DNA of 64,000 nucleotides, from contig CAAGNV010000065.1 in the NCBI GenBank assembly GCA_900771425.1, positions 46,938 to 110,937 on the forward strand, written 5' to 3'. How positions within the stretch are numbered: position 1 is the first letter of the stretch; each line of letters begins with the position of its first letter. Source of the stretch: Bacteroidaceae bacterium (GTDB lineage Bacteria > Bacteroidota > Bacteroidia > Bacteroidales > Bacteroidaceae). Position numbers and translations under genes: made by a program. Shown here in pieces: positions 41,484-50,517 of the stretch. The notes below the pieces were generated by a model that was given only the letters and a program-made list of their open reading frames with translations, was not told the origin of the DNA and searched no databases.

Positions 41484-44345
41484 ATGAAAATGAACAGACA
41501 ACAACGGGCAATAGCCCTCGCCTGCATTATGTCGCTGCCTATAGGCATTGTCAGCGCACAGCAACTCACGCTGGCACAGCAACTGGTCGATGACGGCCAC
41601 TATCAGGCAGCAAGCCAGTCAATCAGCCAAATCCTGAAAGACGGCGGCAACCCATCAAAAGCAGAAAACGAACGCGCCCAGGCACTGCAGCTCGTATGCG
41701 ACTATTTCCTGCTCAAGGACGGAGCCAGCGACGCCATCAGCCATTGGCTCAGCCAACCACACGCATACCACCAATCGACAGCCATGGCAAACCGCCTGAA
41801 GGTACTCGAAGCGAACCTCATGGTCAAGGAAGGTAAATACGACGAAGCACTCGACGTATATTCACGCTGTGCACTCGACGAACTCAGTCAGCACGAATAC
41901 GAAGAGGCACTCATCTGCAAGGCAGTGGCTTACCTCAGCGGCATCGACAACGGACAGACGTCAGAAGCCGCCGCACTCAGCCGTGTGGCACAGGCCGAAG
42001 CCATCCTCAACTCGCTCAACGGATGCAAGACACACCAGATGGACATGGTATATTATTCGGCATACGCCAACTATGTCAAGGGCGACTATGCACGTGCACT
42101 CGACGACTTCGGCATCGTACGCAACAACAGCGACTACTCCAACAGCGCCAACGTGTATATGGCCGACTGCTACCTGCATTTAGGCGAGCCACAGAAGGCA
42201 CTGTCGATACTCAACAACCAACTGCCGCTTGCCGTCATCGACAAGCAGGAACAATATCAGGATCTACGCTATCAGGACGAAACCAACCGCATACGAGGCG
42301 AAGCATACTTCGACCAGAAGAACTATACACGCGCCATCGAATCGCTGCAGAGATACTGCCTCAACACCGAGCACCCACGCCGCACGGCACTCTACAAACT
42401 CGGCATGAGCCAGTTCTACATACAGGAATACCAGAAGGCAGCACCCGCACTCAGCCAGAGCACATACACAGCCACCGACGTCATGGCACAGAGCGCATGG
42501 CTCAATGCCGGCATCAGTTACATACACTCAGGCAACAAGAAACAGGCACAGATAGCCTTCCAGCAGGCGTCAGAGATGACCGCAAGTCCTGAACTACAGG
42601 AAGAAGCGCTATACAACTACGCACTCACCCTGCACGAAGGACAGACCATGGGCTTCGGCGAGTCAGTCGGAGTATTCGAACGATTCCTCAACCAGTTCCC
42701 AAAGAGTCAGTATGCGCCAAGCGTGAGCAAGCACCTCACCGAAGTATATTTCAACACAAAGAACTACAAGGCAGCACTCGAGTCAATCAACAAGATACAG
42801 AACCCAAGCGCTGAAATCCGACAGGCAAAGCAACAAGTACTCTACAACCTCGGACTCCAGGAGTTCAACAACGGCAACTACCGTCAGGCCGACACATACA
42901 CCGCCCAGGCCATCGACCTCGGTTCGAAGGAAGCACAGTACCTGCACGGCGAGTCAGCATACCGCCAGGGCAAGTACTCACAGGCAGTGACCGACCTCAA
43001 GTCGTACACAGCCAGCAAGGGCGGCACCAACTACGATCAGGCACTCTACACCCTCGGTTACAGTCAGTTCAAGCAAAAACGATACTCAGCAGCCAAGACA
43101 CCGTTCCAGCAGTTCATCAACGGTCAGCACCCATCGGCTACACGCCAGCAACTGGCCGACGCACTCAACCGATACGCCGACTGTCTATATACCGAGCGTC
43201 AGTACGACGAAGCCTACGCCACATACCAGCGCGTCATCGACACCGACCCTGCACAGGGCGACTACGCCATCTACCAGCAGGCATTCATCGAAGGACTGCG
43301 CGGAAACTATGAGAAGAAAGTATCACTCCTCGACCGACTGACATCAAGCACCACTGGCAGCACGGCACAGGCACAGGCATCAACACCGGCGGCAACATCG
43401 CCGACAACAGCAGCCATCGCCATCGACGCCCTCTTCGAACAAGGCCGTGCATACGTGCTTCAAGGCAACAAGCAAAAGGCACTCAACACCTTCACCGCAC
43501 TCACGCAGCAATATCCGAACTCACAGAAAGCACGTCAGGCACTCAACGAGATGGCAATGATACAGTCTGAGATGGGCAACACCGAACAGGCACTCGCACT
43601 CTACGGCAAGGTCATCAACGACTACCCTAACACCACCGACGCACAGACGGCACTCAGCAACCTCAAGAACATCTACACCCAGAAGGGCATGGTCGAAGAA
43701 TACGCCAGCCTCGCAGCCAAGGCAGGCAAGAACCTCAGCCAGGACGAACTCGACCAGATGATAGCCGACGCAGCCGTCACATCCATGACCGACGGCAAGT
43801 ACGCACAGGCATACAAGTACTACGACCAACTCGGGCAGCAGACATCATCTGCAGCCAACGCCACATTCGCCATGCAAGGCAAGCTGCGCAGCTCGTTTGC
43901 AGCAAAGGACTACGATGCCAACATCAACGCTGCCGGACAAATCCTCGCCGATGCCAAGTCGGCACCGTCACTGCGCGAAGAAGCACTGCTCTTCCGTGCC
44001 GAGTCATACCTGTCGAAGGGGAATGCACCCGAAGGCGTGAAAGACCTGCAGGCACTCGCCGTCAACACACAGTCGCTCTACGGAGCACAAGGCAACGTAC
44101 GCCTCGCACAATATGCTTACGACACCCAGCAATACCAGGCAGCCGAGCAACTGCTCACCAAGTTCATCGACTCAGGCACACCACAGCAGTACTGGCTTGC
44201 ACGAGGATTCATACTCCTTGCCGACGTCTATGCCAAGACCGACCGTAAGGTAGAAGCCAAGGAATACCTGCTATCGCTCAAGAGCAACTACTCCGAAAAC
44301 GAAGAAATCAACAAGATGATAGCCGACAGACTGGCGAAACTATAA
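41484..44345 (+). CDS. Large exported TPR-repeat protein
   Basis: A 953-aa protein with a signal peptide (MKMNRQQRAIALACIMSLPI up to about residue 24) and at least ten tetratricopeptide-like repeats over nearly the whole length, for example FNNGNYRQADTYTAQAIDLG and QGNKQKALNTFTALTQQYPN. TPR arrays hold protein partners. It resembles the large periplasmic TPR proteins of Bacteroidetes that accompany outer-membrane barrels. The ATG at 41484 (a second Met two codons later) is chosen because the frame further upstream runs through the terminator and the -7 box. Partner: the next gene, 50 bases downstream. Confidence 0.85.
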   Translation: MKMNRQQRAIALACIMSLPIGIVSAQQLTLAQQLVDDGHYQAASQSISQILKDGGNPSKAENERAQALQLVCDYFLLKDGASDAISHWLSQPHAYHQSTAMANRLKVLEANLMVKEGKYDEALDVYSRCALDELSQHEYEEALICKAVAYLSGIDNGQTSEAAALSRVAQAEAILNSLNGCKTHQMDMVYYSAYANYVKGDYARALDDFGIVRNNSDYSNSANVYMADCYLHLGEPQKALSILNNQLPLAVIDKQEQYQDLRYQDETNRIRGEAYFDQKNYTRAIESLQRYCLNTEHPRRTALYKLGMSQFYIQEYQKAAPALSQSTYTATDVMAQSAWLNAGISYIHSGNKKQAQIAFQQASEMTASPELQEEALYNYALTLHEGQTMGFGESVGVFERFLNQFPKSQYAPSVSKHLTEVYFNTKNYKAALESINKIQNPSAEIRQAKQQVLYNLGLQEFNNGNYRQADTYTAQAIDLGSKEAQYLHGESAYRQGKYSQAVTDLKSYTASKGGTNYDQALYTLGYSQFKQKRYSAAKTPFQQFINGQHPSATRQQLADALNRYADCLYTERQYDEAYATYQRVIDTDPAQGDYAIYQQAFIEGLRGNYEKKVSLLDRLTSSTTGSTAQAQASTPAATSPTTAAIAIDALFEQGRAYVLQGNKQKALNTFTALTQQYPNSQKARQALNEMAMIQSEMGNTEQALALYGKVINDYPNTTDAQTALSNLKNIYTQKGMVEEYASLAAKAGKNLSQDELDQMIADAAVTSMTDGKYAQAYKYYDQLGQQTSSAANATFAMQGKLRSSFAAKDYDANINAAGQILADAKSAPSLREEALLFRAESYLSKGNAPEGVKDLQALAVNTQSLYGAQGNVRLAQYAYDTQQYQAAEQLLTKFIDSGTPQQYWLARGFILLADVYAKTDRKVEAKEYLLSLKSNYSENEEINKMIADRLAKL

Positions 44346-44395
44346 CCCTCATGCGACAGAAACATTCAACGCCACTTAACACATCCACCGTATCT

Positions 44396-46021
44396 ATGAT
44401 AAAGAAAACCATAACACTCGCAGTCATGACGGCACTGATGCTGCCAGCCAATGCCCAGATGGACAACGTGGTAGAGGTCGAGACCAACTACCGCCCGACC
44501 GTCAAGGATGCCGATAAGATCAATGTCGTGCCCAAGGCCGTCGAAAGCACCGTACGCCACTATAACGTCGATTATTCATCGAAGGCATTCACCACCGACC
44601 AGTACGTGTTCCAGCCAATGTGGGCCCAGCAAAATCAACAACTGCTACGCCCCGAAGACAAGTACTTTGCCACCTTCGGCTACGGTACCGAAGGCAACGT
44701 ATATGGCCGTTTTGCCGGAGAGTACGACATCAACCGCAACAACGCACTGCGACTCGATTACTCGACACAAGGTCATAACACCGAGAACACATCACAGTTC
44801 CAGCATCTGACAGGCTTCAGTCAGTGGCGCTCACGATTCTATACCAACCGAGCCAACCTCAGTTACATCCACCGATTCGGCAACAATGCCGAACTGACAG
44901 TCAGCGGCGGCTATGGCTCCGACGTATTCAACTACCAGCCATACTACCCCAAGGCAATAATCCCGACCACCACCGACAAGCAGCACAACACCCTGTACAA
45001 TGCCGACGTCAGCCTCACGCCATACTCATTCGGCAAGTTCGCCATCGGCGCCGAAGCATCGTACAAGTACTTTGCACAGAAGGCCGGACCAAACGAAGAA
45101 CGCCTCGTCACAGCCGAACTCACACCTGAGTACGACCTCGGCAACGGCATGGCCATCGACCTCGAACTCGGATTCGACCATGCACACTACGGCATGGGCT
45201 TTGCCGAAGGCTACACATCCTACGATGCCACGCCACACTTCCGCTACCAGACAGACGCCATCGACCTCAGCGCCGGAGTATATGTAAACAAAGAACTCGA
45301 GGTAGCGCCCGACGTAGAATTTACCTACCACGCAAGTCCACGATTCGACATCTATCTCAATGCCCAGGGAGGCGAGACACGCCAGAACATGCGCACATTC
45401 AGCAGCATGAGCCCATACTTCCGTTTCTCAGAGTTAAACGAAATAGAGTTAGACAACTCCTTCGACCAACTCCAGGCACTCGGAGGAGTACGCTGGAATC
45501 CACTCGACGGACTGTACATCGACCTCAGTGCAGGCTACGACATACGCGAGAACGTGGCCGAGATAGCCAACCCACCATTCGATTACCAATTCGTCTATAA
45601 CCCAATCACCTTCGCCGACCACAAGCGCCTCCATGCCCATGCCGACATCGACTGGCTGTGGCGCGACCGCATCCGTGTCAACCTCAAGAACACGTACAAC
45701 CGCTACGACTGGGACGACGACCTCACATACGTCTGGCGACCGGTAATCGATGCCAATTGGAACATCAGCGCACGCCTCATCGACCAACTCCGTCTCGGCA
45801 TCGACTTCACATACCAGACATTCGACGACACCGACGAGGCAGGCAAGCACTACGACCGCCCCAACACCATCGACCTCGGCGCCTCGCTCACCTACACCTT
45901 CCCGTTCCACCTCACACTCTATGCCAAGGGCAACAACCTGCTCGGCCGCGACTACCGCCAGTATCAACTCTACCCAGCCCTCGACCGCAACTTCCTCTTC
46001 GGAGCAGCCATCACGTTCTGA
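44396..46021 (+). CDS. Outer-membrane beta-barrel protein paired with the TPR protein
   Basis: A 541-aa protein with a signal peptide (MIKKTITLAVMTALMLPANA) and a beta-rich body of alternating aromatic and polar strands (FATFGYGTEGNVYGRFAGEY, YIHRFGNNAELTVSGGYG), ending in YPALDRNFLFGAAITF with the terminal Phe typical of barrel insertion. It looks like a TonB-dependent-receptor-like barrel without a plug domain or TonB box. A frame start 15 codons upstream is possible, but the signal peptide begins at 44396. It follows the TPR gene with 50 bases between, so the two probably form one complex. Substrate unknown. Confidence 0.8.
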   Translation: MIKKTITLAVMTALMLPANAQMDNVVEVETNYRPTVKDADKINVVPKAVESTVRHYNVDYSSKAFTTDQYVFQPMWAQQNQQLLRPEDKYFATFGYGTEGNVYGRFAGEYDINRNNALRLDYSTQGHNTENTSQFQHLTGFSQWRSRFYTNRANLSYIHRFGNNAELTVSGGYGSDVFNYQPYYPKAIIPTTTDKQHNTLYNADVSLTPYSFGKFAIGAEASYKYFAQKAGPNEERLVTAELTPEYDLGNGMAIDLELGFDHAHYGMGFAEGYTSYDATPHFRYQTDAIDLSAGVYVNKELEVAPDVEFTYHASPRFDIYLNAQGGETRQNMRTFSSMSPYFRFSELNEIELDNSFDQLQALGGVRWNPLDGLYIDLSAGYDIRENVAEIANPPFDYQFVYNPITFADHKRLHAHADIDWLWRDRIRVNLKNTYNRYDWDDDLTYVWRPVIDANWNISARLIDQLRLGIDFTYQTFDDTDEAGKHYDRPNTIDLGASLTYTFPFHLTLYAKGNNLLGRDYRQYQLYPALDRNFLFGAAITF

Positions 46022-46187
46022 CGGACCAGCCACCGGCGCTTCACTCGTTGGATGAGCTGAATAATATTTGTGGTATTTACCATAGAACCATCGCATCATG
46101 GCATAAATGGTTCATCTTTCGTGTAAGTTGAGCGAAAGTTGAACATATTTACGCTTTTTCCGGTTCCTTCGTGGCTCTTCACCTAAT

Positions 46188-46470
46188 TGCATATTTATGC
46201 ATTTTCGTCAGTTACCCGCCACACATCTGGCTCCTGCAAAAAACGCAGCCATATCTTCGGCCAATAAGATTTGGTTCTTCGGGCAATAAGATTTGGTTCT
46301 TATGGCGATAAGATTTGGTTCTTCCGACCCGAAGATATGGCTGCATTTTTGCTTACATCTAACCCCTATGATTATCAGGATTATACGAAATTGCCTTTTG
46401 ACCAATGTTCCCGGGTCATTTCGGTCAGTCGTACGTATGCATAATTATGCATCGACTGCATATTTATGCA
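46188..46470 (-). repeat. Phased intergenic element, copy 4 (full, 283 bp, inverted)
   Basis: In minus orientation: end box TGCATAAATATGCA at 46470-46457, the perfect palindrome ATGCATAATTATGCAT at 46452-46437, TGATAATCA starting at 46377. The five units on the plus strand start at 46244, 46266, 46288, 46310 and 46332. The far box is at 46188-46201. Offsets (125 to the first unit, 69 at the far end) equal those of copies 2 and 5. Here the three inner units all point the same way, unlike the other copies. Confidence 0.9.
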
Positions 46471-46752
46471 ATTTGTCTGGTGCATTCCGGCATTTACTAC
46501 CACCAAAGACGAAAGACAAAAGACGTGCCGTGACTTCGTCCCTACGAAGAACCAATACGTAGCGACAGTGATGCAGGACCATATTGTGGGTGGTCACATC
46601 TATGTGGGGGGGGGTGGTTCTTGTTCCACTTCGTTATGCAAGCATCATGACCGCCCAGACCTCCAAACACAAACCTCTGACCTTTAAACTATTTTTTTAA
46701 TGTTGAATGTTTAATTTTCAATTATCCATTGTCTATTGTCAATTTATTTTCG

Positions 46753-46760
46753 TACCTTTG
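46753..46760 (+). promoter_or_regulatory. -7 box of purL
   Basis: TACCTTTG fits TAnnTTTG and is followed by CACC. It lies 36 bases before the purL ATG and downstream of the longest in-frame start, which it therefore excludes. Confidence 0.7.
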
Positions 46761-46796
46761 CACCACGATTTCATCAACATCAACTCAAACATAGAC

Positions 46797-49700
46797 ATGA
46801 TTTACTTTTTTCAGTCGCCACAGAGCAGCATTCTGGCAGTGAGCATCGACCACGAAATCACTGGCAAGGAGAAGGATGCGCTTGAGTGGCTTTTTTCTGG
46901 TGCCAAGTTATTGAACGAAACGGCCGTCAGCGGTCAGTTCGTAGGTCCACGACGCGAGATGATCACTCCATGGAGTACGAATGCGGTGGAAATCACTCAG
47001 AACATGAGCATCGCGGGCGTTCAGCGTATCGAGGAGTATTTCCCTACGAAGGGCAGCGACGAGGGTTTCGACCCTATGCTCCAGCGCCGCTACGAGGGTC
47101 TCGGTCAGGACATCTTCACGGTCAACATCGAGCCTGCGCCTATCCTCCACATCGAGAACCTGGAGGAGTACAACGAGCAGGAAGGCCTTGCACTGAGTCC
47201 TGAGGAGATTGAGTACCTGCACAAGGTAGAGGGTCAGCTCGGCCGCAAGCTCACTGACTCTGAGGTATTCGGTTTCGCCCAGATCAACTCGGAGCACTGC
47301 CGTCACAAGATATTCGGCGGTACGTTCGTCATCGACGGAGTGGAGAGGGAGAGCAGCCTGTTCTCTATGATCAAGAAGACCACTCAGGAGAATCCAAACA
47401 AGATTATATCAGCATACAAGGATAATGTCGCTTTCGCCCAGGGTCCTGTAGTCGAGCAATTCGCACCAAAGGACCACAGCACGAGCGACTATTTTGTTGT
47501 GAAGCCTATCGAGTCGGTCATCTCGCTCAAGGCCGAAACTCACAACTTCCCTACTACGGTCGAGCCGTTCAACGGTGCTGCTACTGGTACGGGCGGTGAA
47601 ATCCGCGACCGTATGGGCGGCGGCGTAGGTTCATGGCCTATAGCGGGCACGGCTGTCTATATGACCAGTTACCGCAAGGCCGAGAACGGCATACCTGCAC
47701 GCCACTGGCTCTATCAGACACCTGAGCAGATACTCATCAAGGCATCGAACGGTGCGAGCGACTTCGGCAACAAGTTCGGTCAGCCACTCATCTGCGGTTC
47801 GGTCCTCACCTTCGAGCACAACGAGGCTACGGGCGAGCCAATCTACGGCTACGACAAGGTCATCATGCTTGCCGGCGGTGTAGGCTACGGCACCAAGCGC
47901 GACTGCCTGAAGGGTGAGCCTCAAAAGGGCAACAAGATTGTCGTGGTAGGCGGCGACAACTACCGCATCGGTCTCGGCGGCGGCAGCGTCAGTTCGGTCG
48001 ATACAGGCCGTTACAGCAGCGGCATCGAGCTCAATGCCGTCCAGCGTGCCAACCCAGAGATGCAGAAGCGTGCCAACAACCTCGTACGCGCACTCTGTGA
48101 GGAAGACGTCAACCCTATCGTCTCAATCCACGACCACGGAAGCGCCGGTCACGTCAACTGTCTGTCTGAACTCGTCGAGGAGTGCGGCGGTACCATCGAC
48201 ATGACCAAACTGCCAATAGGCGACCAGACACTCAGTTCGAAGGAAATCATAGCCAACGAGAGCCAGGAGCGCATGGGCCTGCTCATCGACGAGGCTCACA
48301 TAGAACACGTACGCAAGATTGCCGAGCGCGAGCGTGCTCCGCTCTACGTAGTGGGCGAAACCACAGGCGACGCACACTTTGCCTTTGAACAGGGCGACGG
48401 CATACGTCCGTTCGACCTCGAAGTGGCTCAGATGTTCGGTCACTCGCCAAAGACCATCATGGTCGACGAGACGGTAGAACACACATACGAAGACGTCACA
48501 TACTCATATAATAATATTGAAGACTACCTGAAGAACGTGCTCCGACTCGAAGCCGTGGCATGCAAGGACTGGCTCACCAACAAGGTTGACCGTTCCGTAA
48601 CCGGCAAGATAGCACGCCAGCAGTGTCAGGGCGAGATTCAGTTGCCGCTCAGCGACTGCGGCGTCGTAGCACTCGACTATCGCGGCAAGGCAGGCATTGC
48701 CACAGCCATCGGTCATGCACCGCAGGCAGGACTTGCCGACCCAGCAGCCGGCAGCGTGCTCTCAGTAGCCGAATCGCTCACAAACATCGTGTGGGCACCT
48801 ATGGCCGAAGGTCTCGACAGCATAAGCCTCTCAGCCAACTGGATGTGGCCATGCCGTTCACAGAAGGGCGAAGACGCACGCCTCTATGCCGGAGTACAGG
48901 CACTGAGCGACTTCTGCTGCTCACTCCAAGTCAACGTACCTACGGGCAAGGACAGCCTCTCCATGACTCAGAAATATCCTGACGGCACAAAGGTCATAAG
49001 CCCGGGAACCGTCATCGTCAGCAGCGGCGGCGAGGTCAGCGACATCCGCAAGGTTGTTTCGCCGGTCATCAAGCCAGCCGATTCAGTTCTCTACCACATC
49101 GACTTCTCGTTCGACCGACTCCGTCTCGGCGGCAGCGCATTCGCACAGAGCCTCGGACGCGTAGGCAGCGACGTGCCGACAGTAAAGAACCCTGAATACT
49201 TCCGCGACGCATTCCTCGCAGTACAGGAACTCGTGAAGGAAGAACTCCTGCTTGCCGGTCACGACATCAGCGCCGGAGGTCTCATCACTACCCTGCTCGA
49301 GATGTGCTTCGCCAACCGTACGGGCGGTATCGACATCGACCTCAAGCAGATTGCCGAACGCGACCTCGTGAAGGTGCTCTTTGCCGAAAACCCAGGCGTA
49401 GTCGTTCAGGTAGCCAACGAGAACAAGGAGACGGTCGAGGCATTGCTCCGCCGTGCAGGCATCGCCTTCGCACAGATAGGCAAGCCGGTAAGCGGACGCC
49501 AAATCAAGATAAAGGGCAGCAAGCTGACATTCGACATCGACCAGTTGCGCGACATCTGGTACTCTACGTCACACGAACTCGACTGCCGTCAGTCGTTCAA
49601 CGGCATGGCCGACGAGCGCTTCAAGAACTATAAGGAACAACCTATCGAACATAAGTTCAACGCCGACTTCACCGGTTCGTTCGCACAGTACGGCATCACC

Positions 49701-50465
49701 CCTGACCGCACCGACAACGGCAAGGCACCAAAGGCAGCCATCATTCGTGAGAAGGGAACCAACGGCGAACGCGAAATGGCTTACAGCCTCTACCTCGCAG
49801 GCTTCGACGTGAAGGACGTGATGATGACCGACCTCGTATCTGGCCGTGAGACACTCGACGACATTCAGATGATAGTATTCTGCGGCGGATTCTCCAACAG
49901 CGACGTGCTCGGTTCAGCCAAGGGATGGGCTGGAGCATTCCTCTTCAACCCTAAGGCCAAGGCAGCACTCGACCGCTTCTACAGCCGTCCTGACACACTC
50001 TCGCTCGGTATCTGCAACGGATGCCAGCTCATGATGGAACTCGGCTTGCTCGGCGTCGAAGGCAAGATGGATCACAATACATCACACAAGTTCGAGAGCG
50101 GATTCCTCTCACTCCAGATACCAGAGAACCGTTCAGTCATGTTCGGTTCGCTCAGCGGCAACAAGCTCGGCATCTGGGTAGCACACGGAGAAGGCAAGTT
50201 CCGTCTGCCACGCCCTGAAAGCGAGTACAGCGTAGTTGCCAAGTACAACTATGCCGGCTACCCTGCCAACCCTAACGGTTCCGACTACAACGTAGCAGGA
50301 CTCTGCTCAGCCGACGGACGTCACCTCGCCATGATGCCACACCTCGAGCGCGCCATCTTCCCTTGGCAAATGGCCAACTACCCTGCCGACCGCCAGAAGG
50401 ACGACGTCACTCCATGGATCGAAGCATTCGTCAACGCAAGGAAATGGTGCGAAACCAATCGCTAA
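46797..50465 (+). CDS. purL: Phosphoribosylformylglycinamidine synthase (large form)
   Basis: Fourth step of purine synthesis: makes FGAM from FGAR, glutamine and ATP. At 1222 aa this is the single-chain form. The N-terminal and two AIR-synthase-like domains carry ETHNFPTTVEPFNGAATGTG and VGGDNYRIGLGGGSVSS. The C-terminal glutaminase domain has the cysteine of GICNGCQLMMELGLL (about residue 1072). The start MIYFFQSPQSSILAVSIDHE is chosen because the longer frame begins above the promoter. Monocistronic or leading into the ComEA-like gene. Confidence 0.97.
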   Translation: MIYFFQSPQSSILAVSIDHEITGKEKDALEWLFSGAKLLNETAVSGQFVGPRREMITPWSTNAVEITQNMSIAGVQRIEEYFPTKGSDEGFDPMLQRRYEGLGQDIFTVNIEPAPILHIENLEEYNEQEGLALSPEEIEYLHKVEGQLGRKLTDSEVFGFAQINSEHCRHKIFGGTFVIDGVERESSLFSMIKKTTQENPNKIISAYKDNVAFAQGPVVEQFAPKDHSTSDYFVVKPIESVISLKAETHNFPTTVEPFNGAATGTGGEIRDRMGGGVGSWPIAGTAVYMTSYRKAENGIPARHWLYQTPEQILIKASNGASDFGNKFGQPLICGSVLTFEHNEATGEPIYGYDKVIMLAGGVGYGTKRDCLKGEPQKGNKIVVVGGDNYRIGLGGGSVSSVDTGRYSSGIELNAVQRANPEMQKRANNLVRALCEEDVNPIVSIHDHGSAGHVNCLSELVEECGGTIDMTKLPIGDQTLSSKEIIANESQERMGLLIDEAHIEHVRKIAERERAPLYVVGETTGDAHFAFEQGDGIRPFDLEVAQMFGHSPKTIMVDETVEHTYEDVTYSYNNIEDYLKNVLRLEAVACKDWLTNKVDRSVTGKIARQQCQGEIQLPLSDCGVVALDYRGKAGIATAIGHAPQAGLADPAAGSVLSVAESLTNIVWAPMAEGLDSISLSANWMWPCRSQKGEDARLYAGVQALSDFCCSLQVNVPTGKDSLSMTQKYPDGTKVISPGTVIVSSGGEVSDIRKVVSPVIKPADSVLYHIDFSFDRLRLGGSAFAQSLGRVGSDVPTVKNPEYFRDAFLAVQELVKEELLLAGHDISAGGLITTLLEMCFANRTGGIDIDLKQIAERDLVKVLFAENPGVVVQVANENKETVEALLRRAGIAFAQIGKPVSGRQIKIKGSKLTFDIDQLRDIWYSTSHELDCRQSFNGMADERFKNYKEQPIEHKFNADFTGSFAQYGITPDRTDNGKAPKAAIIREKGTNGEREMAYSLYLAGFDVKDVMMTDLVSGRETLDDIQMIVFCGGFSNSDVLGSAKGWAGAFLFNPKAKAALDRFYSRPDTLSLGICNGCQLMMELGLLGVEGKMDHNTSHKFESGFLSLQIPENRSVMFGSLSGNKLGIWVAHGEGKFRLPRPESEYSVVAKYNYAGYPANPNGSDYNVAGLCSADGRHLAMMPHLERAIFPWQMANYPADRQKDDVTPWIEAFVNARKWCETNR

Positions 50466-50512
50466 TTCTCAATTATCAATTATCAATTATTAATTATCAA
50501 TTATTAATTACT
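50466..50512. repeat. AATTATCAATTATTA-type word tract
   Basis: The spacer after purL consists almost wholly of CAATTAT and TAATTAT words, about every 7-10 bases. Similar tracts lie in other operon spacers of the window. Confidence 0.7.
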
Positions 50513-50517
50513 CCCCC

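Larger units (their letters stand above)
46022..46796. other. Intergenic region before purL
   Basis: No gene. Holds a hairpin with arms GAACCAT and ATGGTTC (46085-46113), the phased element copy 4 (46188-46470), a run of nine G at 46606-46614, TTAATGTTGAATGTTTAATT-type words (46697-46745) and the purL promoter (46753-46760). Confidence 0.7.

Noticed and set aside
45449..46099. 216-codon minus-strand frame opposite the beta-barrel gene
   Set aside because: Shadow of the plus-strand gene; no start context, unnatural composition.
46244..46470. Small conserved protein encoded in the phased element (frames reading like RFGS.GPKIW and LTxMII)
   Set aside because: The similarity follows from the conserved unit and TGATAATCA nucleotides. 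Frame differs between copies 4 and 5 by a T-run length change, starts are TTG only, and stops fall in the end boxes. Coding not supported.
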